Source: FEN-727 sp036508635
GTDB lineage: Bacteria > Actinomycetota > Geothermincolia > Fen-727 > Anoxymicrobiaceae
NCBI GenBank assembly: GCA_036508635.1
Contig: DATCGY010000277.1
Coordinates: forward strand, 1 to 8,634
Length of the DNA stretch: 8,634 bases
Direction of reading: 5' to 3'
In this document: one piece after another, positions 1 through 7,013 of the stretch
Layout of the letters: every line of letters starts with the position of its first letter
Position numbering within the stretch: position 1 is the first letter of the stretch
Position numbers and translations under genes: made by a program
Notes under the pieces: generated by a model
What the model was told of the DNA's origin: nothing
Database searches by the model: none
Seen by the model: the letters and a program-made list of their open reading frames with translations, nothing else

Positions 1-216
1 TTCGGAAGCGGTTGGGTCAAGGTGCTCACGGGGTTTGTGCTTGGGATAGTCCTGTCGCTCGCTCTCTCCTTCCTCTTGTTGAGACAGTGGTGGGTGAGCG
101 CGGCCGTCTTCCTCGGGATCAAGAGAAAAAAGCCCGCCCCCGGTATGGAGGTATCTGAGGAGACGCAGGACGTTTTCGAGGAACGTCAGGTGGACTCCCC
201 GACGCCGGAGCCGTGA
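1..216 (+). CDS. C-terminal part of a small membrane protein (5' end uncertain)
   Basis: I do not recognise a family. The frame is open from the first base of the window, so the gene may start upstream. The first in-window start is a GTG at 22, which would give 64 residues, but it has no well-placed Shine-Dalgarno (only a GGAAG about 13 bases upstream). From the GTG the product has one long hydrophobic stretch (about residues 3-32), then a basic cluster (RKK) and an acidic, proline-rich tail ending in PTPEP. By the positive-inside rule this is a membrane anchor with a short cytoplasmic tail. It ends in TGA 65 bases before the methyltransferase gene. It could be a small independent membrane protein or the end of a larger polytopic one. 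Confidence 0.5.
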   Translation, partial: FGSGWVKVLTGFVLGIVLSLALSFLLLRQWWVSAAVFLGIKRKKPAPGMEVSEETQDVFEERQVDSPTPEP

Positions 217-242
217 ACGGAGGCGGGACGGCCGCTGCGCTC

Positions 243-251
243 TGATAGAAT
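243..251 (+). promoter_or_regulatory. Candidate extended -10 promoter for the methyltransferase/acetyltransferase operon
   Basis: TGATAGAAT matches the extended -10 pattern TGnTATAAT with one mismatch. It lies 30 bases before the ATG at 282, so transcription would begin near 258 and leave a leader of about 24 bases. I see no good -35 hexamer at the usual distance, which extended -10 promoters do not strictly need. Seen by eye only. Confidence 0.35.
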
Positions 252-281
252 GGTTGGGCAGTAAAAGCTCACGGAACGCAT

Positions 282-986
282 ATGATCATACACAAGCTCG
301 CATACAGGTATCTGAGGCACGGTGACGATGAGTGCTTCTACCGGATGCAGGCGCAGGAAACTGTCCGCTGGCTCAGATCTACCGGCGTTGAGGTCGGACA
401 ATCGATGAGGGTGCTGGACCTGGGTTGCGGACACGGCATGATCGGTGGAGAGTTGAGCGAGAGCGGCTGCCAGGTAGTCTTCGCCGACGAATCAGACTCG
501 CTGGTTCCAGAGTATCGTAACGCGGACTTCCGCCTAATAGACATCGAAAATGAAGGCACCGATAGCCTGGGCAAGTTCGACCTGGTCATCTCCTCGAACG
601 TCCTCGAGCACATATCCGACCCCTACAGCCTGGTTGGCTCAATCGGCAGCCTGTTGAATCCTGGCGGGCTTTTCTACCTGAGTTGGACCAACGCGCTTTC
701 CCCCTGGTGGGGCCATGAGTTCTCTCCCTTCCACTACCTTGGAGTCAAGCGAGGGGCACGCATCTTCGATTGGATATCGAAGCGGGAGCGGAAACACACT
801 CCCTTCGTAAACCTTTTTCCATACAGCATAGGCGGCATACTGCGGATGGTGAAAAACGAGCCGGGGCTTGAAGTAGCAGCGATAGTTCCGAGGTATTATC
901 CAGAACTGGCTGGCGTCATGAAGGTCCCGATGCTGCGCGAGTTCCTTGCCTGGAACTGCGTGATACTTTTGAAAAAAGCCAGATAG
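282..986 (+). CDS. Class I SAM-dependent methyltransferase (Methyltransf_11/23 type)
   Basis: A 234-residue Rossmann-fold methyltransferase. Motif I, the SAM-binding glycine loop, is VLDLGCGHG at residues 44-52. The acidic end of strand 2 is VVFADES (65-71). FDLVISSNVLEH at 99-110 is the motif IV region with the EH pair usual in this superfamily, and LLNPGGLFYLSW (124-135) is the post-motif strand. The C-terminal third is rich in aromatic residues and probably forms the substrate lid. The ATG at 282 is the first in-frame start after a stop at 246; its ribosome-binding site is weak (CGGA). The next gene's ribosome-binding site overlaps its TAG stop, so the two are translated together. Context suggests methylation of a sugar, a glycolipid or a nucleotide-sugar. 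The substrate cannot be read from sequence, and a small-molecule methyltransferase such as a quinone enzyme is not excluded. Confidence 0.85.
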   Translation: MIIHKLAYRYLRHGDDECFYRMQAQETVRWLRSTGVEVGQSMRVLDLGCGHGMIGGELSESGCQVVFADESDSLVPEYRNADFRLIDIENEGTDSLGKFDLVISSNVLEHISDPYSLVGSIGSLLNPGGLFYLSWTNALSPWWGHEFSPFHYLGVKRGARIFDWISKRERKHTPFVNLFPYSIGGILRMVKNEPGLEVAAIVPRYYPELAGVMKVPMLREFLAWNCVILLKKAR

Positions 987-990
987 GAGG
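985..990 (+). promoter_or_regulatory. Shine-Dalgarno AGGAGG overlapping the upstream stop codon
   Basis: A perfect AGGAGG begins inside the TAG stop (984-986) of the methyltransferase and sits four bases before a GTG. It fixes the GTG at 995 as the start of the acetyltransferase and indicates translational coupling. Confidence 0.75.
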
Positions 991-994
991 GCCA

Positions 995-1624
995 GTGCGG
1001 AGCGAAACTGATTCACTGTTTCAAAGGTTGAAAAAGAAAGCCGCGGTATGGTTTCTCAGGGCGGGCATCAAGCCCTACAAGGCATTGAACGAATGGGGCA
1101 ACCGCACGCTTGATTTTGAGATCGGGGAATACACTTATGGCGTCCCGAAAGTTGTGTTCCCGCAGGCAAGGCTGAAGATAGGGAAGTTCTGTTCCATCTC
1201 CTGGAACGTCACGATCTATCTCGGTGGCAACCACCGCCTTGATTGGATAGCACTGTATCCATTTGCGGGCAAGGAACATGACAGGTGGCCAGACGTGGAA
1301 GGTGTGGACAAGTATCTTACGACAAGAGGCGACGTCACGATCGGCAACGATGTGTGGATCGGCAGCGACGTCATCATAATGTCGGGGGTCACCATAGGGG
1401 ATGGTGCGGCGATCGGCGCCGGGTCGGTGATCACGACTGACGTGGAGCCATATTCGGTCGTCGCCGGCAATCCTGCGAGGGTCATCAAGAAGCGTTTCAG
1501 CGACGATGACATCGATAAGCTGCTGCGGATAAGCTGGTGGGACTGGCCAGAGGAGAAAATCCGCCGGAATGTGCACCTGCTCAGCAGTGGGGACGTGGAA
1601 GGCCTCGCTCGAGCGGCCGTCTGA
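995..1624 (+). CDS. CatB/xenobiotic-type acetyltransferase with left-handed beta-helix (hexapeptide repeats)
   Basis: A 209-residue O-acyltransferase of the trimeric left-handed beta-helix fold, using acetyl-CoA in the cytoplasm. After a basic amphipathic N-terminus (about 1-30), the first coil is LKIGKFCSI (60-68). GGNH with His80 fits the catalytic histidine of CatB-type enzymes. A loop (about 81-112) interrupts the helix. Hexapeptide repeats then run from VTIGNDVWIG (114-123) through SGVTIGDGAAIGAGSVI (130-146), followed by the family's YSVVAGNPARVIKKRF closing motif (153-168). The C-terminal tail (WWDWPEEKI) matches polysaccharide and Nod-type acetyltransferases such as the WbbJ group. 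The GTG start is fixed by an adjacent AGGAGG. Pairing with a methyltransferase, and converging on glycosyltransferase genes, points to O-acetylation of a surface sugar. Chloramphenicol acetylation is less likely. Confidence 0.88.
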   Translation: MRSETDSLFQRLKKKAAVWFLRAGIKPYKALNEWGNRTLDFEIGEYTYGVPKVVFPQARLKIGKFCSISWNVTIYLGGNHRLDWIALYPFAGKEHDRWPDVEGVDKYLTTRGDVTIGNDVWIGSDVIIMSGVTIGDGAAIGAGSVITTDVEPYSVVAGNPARVIKKRFSDDDIDKLLRISWWDWPEEKIRRNVHLLSSGDVEGLARAAV

Positions 1625-1744
1625 GGAATCAAGAAGTTTTCATCTATGCCTTGGCGGCGCTTCCATGTACTCCCGTACCCGCAGCACCAGGCTACTGACT
1701 GATGACCGCAGCCCGGGTTGGCCCTGGTAGACCTCCAGGTCTTC
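1625..1744. other. Gap between convergent operons
   Basis: This short gap separates the ends of the two converging operons. I find no convincing bidirectional terminator: only short inverted repeats such as CCTGG/CCAGG (1723-1739) and ACCAGG/CCTGGT (1686-1728), none followed by a T-run. On the minus strand it is open in the same frame as the gene ending at 1745, down to a TGA at 1640 (see findings). Confidence 0.5.
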
Positions 1745-2038
1745 CTAATTCCCCACGCTGATACCATCGCGAAACTGTGCCAGCAAGCCGATCGCGAGAA
1801 AATAGAACGACCAGACCGCGAAGAACTCCGCGGCCGTGTTCGAATTGAGCATGACGAAGAGCGCGGCCAGAACCAGAAAGAGGAGAGCGACCAAGTAGGG
1901 GATCTTGCAGTCCACGCCAAAGAGGACCAGCACCAGCAGAATGGCAATAAAGACAGCGGACAGCACGGGCAGAATTAAGCTCAGCACTATGAGCATCGCG
2001 AGGGACACGAGTACTCTGAAAAGCAATCCTCTATCCAT
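1745..2038 (-). CDS. Small polytopic membrane protein, unknown function
   Basis: A 97-residue, strongly hydrophobic protein with about three predicted membrane segments (roughly residues 7-42, probably two spans, 47-65 and 70-86) and short basic or polar ends. I recognise no family. It starts 12 bases after the stop of the GT-C-like gene, with a GGAAGATCAAG purine-rich stretch before the ATG, so it is the last gene of the leftward operon. Small membrane partners are common beside polysaccharide membrane glycosyltransferases; a role as a subunit or accessory of that enzyme is inference from position only. It ends in TAG. The same frame stays open for another 34 codons, with about 70% G or C in third positions, to a TGA at 1640. 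Confidence 0.65.
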   Translation of the reverse strand: MDRGLLFRVLVSLAMLIVLSLILPVLSAVFIAILLVLVLFGVDCKIPYLVALLFLVLAALFVMLNSNTAAEFFAVWSFYFLAIGLLAQFRDGISVGN

Positions 2039-2050
2039 CTTGATCTTCCA

Positions 2051-5000
2051 TCAGTGTTCCGGCCGATACGATACGTAGTCCCATACCCTCGAGGCGCCCC
2101 TGCGCACGCCATGTCCGGACATCTTAAAGAAACCCCCGAAACTGCTTGCCAGGCGTCCGCCACGCCTGACCCAATAGTAAAGCAGGTAGATGAGCAGCAT
2201 GAGGATGACCAACAGCGAGACGATGAACCCGTAGTTGAACCATTTCTGCGGCCGGAACTCCAGCATCAGGTCAAAAGTGCCGGCCTTGATGACAGGGAAA
2301 CCGTTGGTCATCGAGTAGAGTCTAACCGGCAACACCATGCTGCCGTCGGCGTACCTAGCTACCCACTGTGGGTCGTAAGCCTCGCCGAATGACAGCATGA
2401 ACGGCTCGACTGCGTTCTCAACATGCACCTGGTACTTCTGCGGATTGAGTCTCTTGAATGTCACCTTCGGAGGTGTGCTCGCCGTCTCAATGGACCTGAA
2501 GAAACCGGTATCGATCCTCGCGAGCCTGATGTCGTCGAACCAACTCGTGGCAATCCCCATGGTCTTGTCTTTGACCCAGCCGGCTGCGAGCGCCGGGCGG
2601 ATCTTGCTGATAGTTCCGGGCACGAGGAACGAACACTGGTACCTCTTCCAGCCCGCGCTCCCCGATTGGATCGTCGGGTATATCGCGATCGGCACCCATT
2701 CATTCGTGCCCCTCTTTAGTCCCTCGATCGCCACGGACGTCCAGGTTGCGTTCCTGAACCTCACTTTGCTCTCGAACGAGTAGATGCTCCCTTCCTGCAC
2801 CTGGATCGGCTGACCGCCCACCCAGCCTATCCCGAATGATTGAGTCGATGAGTTTTCTACCCGCAGGCTTCTCTTTCCATCGACCTTGAAGCGCTTATCG
2901 GCGAACATCTTCACGTTCCCGGACCGGTCCTCCAGGACCCAGAAGGGGATGACGTTAGTCGTCGGGTCGCCCAGCTCGAAGCTGCCATTGATGTCCATGA
3001 ACTCCTTGTGCAGGTCTACGTCCAGGAGCCCCAGGGCCTTCGGGATGTCAGTCGCTTTTGTGAAACAGAGTCGCGAGACCCGATTGCCCACGTATTTCTG
3101 GACGATCGCCAGCTGGTCGAAGTAGGTATCGACTCTCACCGTTCTGCTGGCAGCGGAGACTAGAGGAGGTGGATTGGCTATCTCGTAGACTTTCAGTATC
3201 CCGGTAGCGTAGACCTCTTTGAGGCTCTTATCGTCGGTGAAGCTGCCGCCGAAGTCGTAGTCCTTCACCGAAGTATCGAGAATGAGATATCTCGCGGCGA
3301 ACGGCATGAGAAGCCTTGATGCAATATCATTGGTCACCATGATGTCCTTGTTCAGGATTTGGACGGGCGCAAACGCACCGGGAGACTTCGAGAGGAAATC
3401 CTGTAGCCAGTACAGGTACGAATCCTTGTTGTACATATCCTGAAGGTTGTACAGGGAGGGGTTAGAGCCGAAGACATTAAAGGGCCCTATCCTTTTCTCC
3501 GGCGCCCAGTTGGTCGTAAACGCGAACCCCGCGAAGGGAGTCCATACTACCCGCGCGTCCTTGTCCTGCTTCGTGATAAAATCGTTGACTTTCTGGTAGT
3601 CGGCGGGGATGCGAGTCGGATTGAACACGTTCTGGGCATAAAGAAGCGTCAGCGGGTATAGCGACAGTAGCAGAAACGCGAAGACGACGACATAGACCAC
3701 GGCCCTGGTGTTGAACGCGAACTGGTCGAACCACAGAATTCTCTCGCGAAGCAGCCTGACCTCCTCGAGCAACTCTCTGTTGACATCATCCGCATCTCGA
3801 GCCGATCCTGCTCCACCGGAGCTGGATCTCCGTGGCCCGGCGAAGGGAGGTTCCCCCTCCGGAGAGGGTTGAGGACGCTTTTTCATTATGCTCGCGGCCA
3901 TGGCGCCCAGGATGGAGGCATAGAAAGCGGGCACGAAAAAGAGAAACCTGTCCGAGGCTCGTATTACCCAACCCAGGGCCGCGGAGCCGGGGGCCCGCAG
4001 TTCGAAAAACTCGTAGGGTCGTTTTAGAATGAACGACGTGCCGGTTGCGATGAGGATGCTCAGGACGAAGAACACACCCATAAAGACCATCTTCCGGTTT
4101 CTCGAGACGCGATCTCTCAGGATGTACAGCGCGACGATGGAGAATACCGGTAGCGCGAAGCTGAGGATGGTCGCGAGCTGGTTGTTGAAAGCAATGTTGT
4201 TCGGGCCGCCCCATCCGGATAGGCGCAGGTTGTTTATGATGTTGTTCGACGCTGAGAGCCCCTCCGCCATAGACTGCGTGAAGTACTGGTTGTAGACGGG
4301 AACGATTGGTTTGTGCGTCAGCTGGCTGCCGAGGAAGGGTACCAACCACAGCGCGTTGACGACCAGGTAAAGAACTGCAGTTTGCAACATTACCTTCAAT
4401 GTGCCCAGCACCGATTCGCGGTTGAATCTCTTGGTGATGAGATAGAATACCGCGTAGGTGGCGATCAGTAACATGTACCAGACCACGCAGATCGGCGCGG
4501 TGCTTGTGACTGCCACGAGCAGAACCAGGAGGACGACGAGATAGAGTTTCCTAGTGTCCACCGCCTTCACCAGGAGCAGAAAGACAATCGGCATCACGGC
4601 ATAAGCCGGGTAACCGAAGTATCCCCATAGATGCCCCAGAGACCACGGGTTGTACATGTATATCAGCGCGGCAATGACTGCGCCGGCGTGAACGGCCAGC
4701 CTTGAGGTGCCCGCGATATCGAACTCCTTGATGATGTTGTATGCGAGGGTGTACATCGAGATTCCGGCAAGGGCGAAAGTGCTTATGAAAAGGAACCAGA
4801 GGTAGGTCGATGAGGACATGCCGAAGAGCTTTGCTAGGAGCAGTGAGGGATAGAGCCAGAGCACGCTCAGCGCGTTCCAGACGACAGCCAGGCTCCCGGA
4901 CGGGTACCACATACTCCGCAGAGTGCCATAGATGCGGTCTAGGCTCGTCGGGAACGTCATGTCGACGTGGAGGAGAGTCCCTGGGTTGCCGAAATGCCTG

Positions 5001-5158
5001 TAGAAGAGAAGGCAGGCGACTGCCGAGATAATCATGATGGAAATGATGTGCCACGGGTACCGGCGTTCGCTAAGGAATACACTTCTAAGTTTCGCTGGCA
5101 GCAGGACCCCCGAGGCTGCCGTTGTTTCCTTGTGTTCTTCGACTGGCGCAGTGACCAT
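2051..5158 (-). CDS. Large GT-C-like membrane glycosyltransferase with an internal carbohydrate-binding-like domain (AftD-like architecture)
   Basis: A 1035-residue integral membrane protein. One span at about 38-53 is followed by an external loop with a candidate catalytic acid, HVDMTFP (Asp66), as in GT-C enzymes using polyprenyl-phosphate sugars. About ten more spans run to residue 425. Residues 427-468 are a Pro/Gly/Ser-rich, then charged, cytoplasmic linker. Another span (486-506) leads to a large external region (about 510-970) and a last span (976-997) with a basic tail. Within the external region, 722-884 looks like a CBM4/9-type jelly roll: NGSFELG near its start, KRSLRVEN at 762-769, WFDDIRL at 873-879. 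The stretch 905-970 (VENAVEPFMLSFGEAYDPQW) is typical of extracytoplasmic parts of YfhO/AftD-type proteins. The ATG at 5158 follows AAAGG by six bases and lies 17 bases after the glycosyltransferase stop. Probable role: adding sugar to a surface glycan outside the membrane. Donor and product are unknown. Confidence 0.75.
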   Translation of the reverse strand: MVTAPVEEHKETTAASGVLLPAKLRSVFLSERRYPWHIISIMIISAVACLLFYRHFGNPGTLLHVDMTFPTSLDRIYGTLRSMWYPSGSLAVVWNALSVLWLYPSLLLAKLFGMSSSTYLWFLFISTFALAGISMYTLAYNIIKEFDIAGTSRLAVHAGAVIAALIYMYNPWSLGHLWGYFGYPAYAVMPIVFLLLVKAVDTRKLYLVVLLVLLVAVTSTAPICVVWYMLLIATYAVFYLITKRFNRESVLGTLKVMLQTAVLYLVVNALWLVPFLGSQLTHKPIVPVYNQYFTQSMAEGLSASNNIINNLRLSGWGGPNNIAFNNQLATILSFALPVFSIVALYILRDRVSRNRKMVFMGVFFVLSILIATGTSFILKRPYEFFELRAPGSAALGWVIRASDRFLFFVPAFYASILGAMAASIMKKRPQPSPEGEPPFAGPRRSSSGGAGSARDADDVNRELLEEVRLLRERILWFDQFAFNTRAVVYVVVFAFLLLSLYPLTLLYAQNVFNPTRIPADYQKVNDFITKQDKDARVVWTPFAGFAFTTNWAPEKRIGPFNVFGSNPSLYNLQDMYNKDSYLYWLQDFLSKSPGAFAPVQILNKDIMVTNDIASRLLMPFAARYLILDTSVKDYDFGGSFTDDKSLKEVYATGILKVYEIANPPPLVSAASRTVRVDTYFDQLAIVQKYVGNRVSRLCFTKATDIPKALGLLDVDLHKEFMDINGSFELGDPTTNVIPFWVLEDRSGNVKMFADKRFKVDGKRSLRVENSSTQSFGIGWVGGQPIQVQEGSIYSFESKVRFRNATWTSVAIEGLKRGTNEWVPIAIYPTIQSGSAGWKRYQCSFLVPGTISKIRPALAAGWVKDKTMGIATSWFDDIRLARIDTGFFRSIETASTPPKVTFKRLNPQKYQVHVENAVEPFMLSFGEAYDPQWVARYADGSMVLPVRLYSMTNGFPVIKAGTFDLMLEFRPQKWFNYGFIVSLLVILMLLIYLLYYWVRRGGRLASSFGGFFKMSGHGVRRGASRVWDYVSYRPEH
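3800..3886 (-). repeat. Palindrome-rich, low-complexity segment inside the GT-C-like gene
   Basis: This stretch encodes the Pro/Glu/Gly/Ser/Arg-rich linker (about residues 427-454) of the 1035-residue protein. It contains a perfect 8-bp palindrome CTCCGGAG and a hairpin, GCTCC-ACC-GGAGC at 3810-3822. The encoded PSPEGEPPFAGP run resembles what interspersed GC-rich repeats give when they insert in frame in coding sequence. Repeat identity cannot be shown from a single copy. Confidence 0.3.
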
Positions 5159-5175
5159 CCGCTGCCTTTCGGACT

Positions 5176-6204
5176 CTACTCCGGCTCCCAGCTGTCACGG
5201 TACTTCTCCGGACCCCGGCTCAGAAAGTAATAGTAGCTCAACCTGGGATTTCGCTTCACCTTGCTAAATATCTCCCGGTCGGAAACCTTTCGCAGAGATT
5301 GTATCGTTTTCCTTTTTGCGACAAGGTCACCGATGTGAGCCAGGTTGTACTCCAGGGCGCGCAGAAAGGGCAAAACGAACTCGACTTCACCCTGGAACAG
5401 TCTGAAGACCAGCGAGAGCACGTTGCACAGAAAGAACATCGGCAGCGCCGAGAGGAGCGTGCGCCCCTCGAAGTTCTTTACCATGTAAGCCAGCCAGTTC
5501 TTAACGTGATGGTATCGGACAGTGCCCCTGTTGAAGTTGTTGGCGGTTGCTCCCAGGGCATGGTAGACAGTCGCGCGCGGGAAGTACCAACACTCGTAAC
5601 CCGTGAGCCAGAGCCTGCTGCAGAGGTCAACATCCTCGTAGTAGCACCAGAAGCTCTCGTCGAACAGGCCGACCTTGTCGAGGGCGTCTTTCCTGACGAG
5701 CATCGCCGCGCCCGTTCCCGCGAATATAGGAAATGGCCTGTTGTAGATCTGAAGGTTCTCGTCCTTACCGTAGCCATAGAGGTAGATACAGGAGGAGTCT
5801 GTCCAGAAATGACCACAGTGCTGGATCTTGTCCGGGTTGTCCATCATGCGGATCTTCGGTTGCACTGCGCCGAGGGCCGGTATCTCATCAAAAGCCGCGA
5901 GGAGGTTCTCCAGGAAGTCATCTTCAAGGCGTGTGTCCGTGTTCAGGAGCAGGACGTACTCGCCAGTCGCGTACTGTAGCCCCAGGTTGCTGCCGCCTGC
6001 GAAGCCGGGGTTCCCCTCGCTCTGGATAATCTGCACTTCAGGGTAGTGTTCGCGGACGAACTCTATGCTGTCATCGCTCGAATCGTTGTCCACGAAGATT
6101 GTCTGATGGAAATTGTAGGTTTGCGCCCTGATCGAGTCGAGGCACTCTTCGAGCCACCCGCGGCCATTGTGGTTGACTATCACTATCGAAACTCCGGCCG
6201 TCAT
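5176..6204 (-). CDS. Family 2 glycosyltransferase (WbbL/rhamnosyltransferase type)
   Basis: A 342-residue GT-A fold enzyme transferring a sugar from a nucleotide-sugar donor on the cytoplasmic face. It opens with GVSIVIVNHNG (4-14). FVDNDSSDDS (37-46) is the nucleotide-binding acidic motif, GNPGFAGGSNLG (64-75) the typical loop, LLLNTDT (85-91) carries the metal-binding DXD equivalent, and YYEDVDLCSRL (188-198) is the ED(V/I)D catalytic-base motif of WbbL-like proteins. A hydrophobic stretch at about 250-270 may dip into the membrane. The start is the ATG in TGATG, overlapping the preceding stop by one base; the frame is open further upstream, but that part overlaps the previous gene and shows no family features. 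A purine-rich AAAAAGGTG lies just before. The sugar (rhamnose or another) cannot be told. It is placed between the CmcI-type methyltransferase and the GT-C gene in one operon. Confidence 0.9.
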   Translation of the reverse strand: MTAGVSIVIVNHNGRGWLEECLDSIRAQTYNFHQTIFVDNDSSDDSIEFVREHYPEVQIIQSEGNPGFAGGSNLGLQYATGEYVLLLNTDTRLEDDFLENLLAAFDEIPALGAVQPKIRMMDNPDKIQHCGHFWTDSSCIYLYGYGKDENLQIYNRPFPIFAGTGAAMLVRKDALDKVGLFDESFWCYYEDVDLCSRLWLTGYECWYFPRATVYHALGATANNFNRGTVRYHHVKNWLAYMVKNFEGRTLLSALPMFFLCNVLSLVFRLFQGEVEFVLPFLRALEYNLAHIGDLVAKRKTIQSLRKVSDREIFSKVKRNPRLSYYYFLSRGPEKYRDSWEPE

Positions 6205-6968
6205 CACCGCACCTTTTTCAGGTAACCCATAGGGTTGAAGGTGAGAAGGTAACGCTCCTTCTCGCGGTCCGCGATGAAATCGCAGTTCCACCTCAGGAAC
6301 TCTTTGATTGCCTCGAGCGGCCCGCCGTCCGGGAAGAACCCGAACAGCATGTTCGGCTTGAAGAGGTCTATCAACCCGTCCTCGACGATGAAGTAGCTGC
6401 CGACCGTGACCAGGGGGGCGTAGGCTTTGAGATCCTTGAGCACCTGTGGCTTGTTGTGGTCGCCGTCGTGGATGACGAGAACAGACTTCCCTTCGCAAAG
6501 CGCGGCGACGTGCCCGACGGTCTGGGGAGAGGAGCTGTCTCCGGTCACGCAGTCAATGCGCGGATGAGTTACATCAAAACTCGAGCGATCGATATCGACC
6601 GAGACGACCTGCCCTTTCCCGATGAGGTCGAGCATGTTCGCGAGGAACAGAGTGGTGCCTCCCGCTGCGGAGCCGATCTCGACGACCACATCCGGGCGGA
6701 CCTCGAAAATGATCTCCTGGAATATCCAGGCGTCGAGCGGGTTCTTCAGAGTGCCTACACCCATCCAGTGACAGTTGTCAAAAACGATGTGCTTGTTATG
6801 GTAAAGAAACCATCGTCTCAGAGTCATCCGGTAGATCTTGCGGTACTCCTTCGGCCGAAACCGCACTACCCGGTTAATCAGCTTGTAAACAGTCCTAGGG
6901 GCCAGGAGTCGCAGCCTATTTTGCCATATCTCCCTTCGGGACAACTGCCAGCCTTTCACGTCCTTCAT
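6204..6968 (-). CDS. CmcI-family SAM-dependent O-methyltransferase (cephalosporin hydroxylase/rhamnosyl O-methyltransferase family)
   Basis: A 254-residue protein of the family named after cephalosporin hydroxylase CmcI, which also contains mycobacterial rhamnosyl O-methyltransferases. The SAM loop is VVEIGSAAGGTT (95-106), followed by SVDID (123-127), VIHDGDHN (165-172; acidic/His residues suitable for metal binding), and GSYFIVEDG (190-198). The family's closing LLTFNPMGYLKK is at 241-252. I chose the ATG at 6968 because AGGT lies six bases upstream; a GTG at 7001 would add 11 residues but has no ribosome-binding site and lies about seven bases from a possible -10 box. It overlaps the next gene by one base (TGATG). 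With a glycosyltransferase directly downstream, methylation of a sugar hydroxyl, such as on rhamnose, is the most likely role. This is inferred from family and context. Confidence 0.85.
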   Translation of the reverse strand: MKDVKGWQLSRREIWQNRLRLLAPRTVYKLINRVVRFRPKEYRKIYRMTLRRWFLYHNKHIVFDNCHWMGVGTLKNPLDAWIFQEIIFEVRPDVVVEIGSAAGGTTLFLANMLDLIGKGQVVSVDIDRSSFDVTHPRIDCVTGDSSSPQTVGHVAALCEGKSVLVIHDGDHNKPQVLKDLKAYAPLVTVGSYFIVEDGLIDLFKPNMLFGFFPDGGPLEAIKEFLRWNCDFIADREKERYLLTFNPMGYLKKVR

Positions 6969-6974
6969 CGGTTT

Positions 6975-6978
6975 ACCT
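6975..6978 (-). promoter_or_regulatory. Ribosome-binding site deciding the ATG at 6968
   Basis: AGGT on the minus strand lies six bases before the ATG. The alternative GTG at 7001 is preceded by TTCGGTT, with no purine-rich site, so the shorter protein is preferred. Confidence 0.5.
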
Positions 6979-7007
6979 GTTGAGTTGGGGCGTATCCCCA
7001 CAACCGA

Positions 7008-7013
7008 AGTATA
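7008..7013 (-). promoter_or_regulatory. Candidate -10 box for the leftward glycan operon
   Basis: TATACT on the minus strand, five of six to TATAAT, lies about 40 bases before the ATG at 6968. It would give a start near 7001 and a leader of about 33 bases. There is no clear -35 hexamer. Transcription could instead come from upstream through the short ORF at 7014-7229. Confidence 0.25.

Noticed and set aside
1686..1739. Inverted repeats between the convergent operons as a terminator
   Set aside because: Stems are only 5-6 bp and no T-run follows on either strand.
1216..1947. 243-codon minus-strand ORF antisense to the acetyltransferase
   Set aside because: It is Ser/Arg/Trp-rich without domain features, and overlaps both the well-supported acetyltransferase and the 97-residue membrane protein in other frames; a shadow ORF.
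3786..4349. 187-codon minus-strand ORF inside the GT-C-like gene
   Set aside because: Alternative frame of a long coherent membrane-protein gene; composition (Arg/Gln/His-rich) is typical of a shadow frame.
5299..5979. 226-codon plus-strand ORF antisense to the glycosyltransferase
   Set aside because: It is the complement of a clear GT2 gene with all motifs intact; its translation (Glu/Val-rich) has no family features.
6205..6498. N-terminal extension of the glycosyltransferase frame up to 6498
   Set aside because: It overlaps the CmcI-type methyltransferase, is Arg/Gln/His-rich, and GT2 proteins begin at the SIVIVNHNG strand; the ATG in TGATG at 6204 fits.
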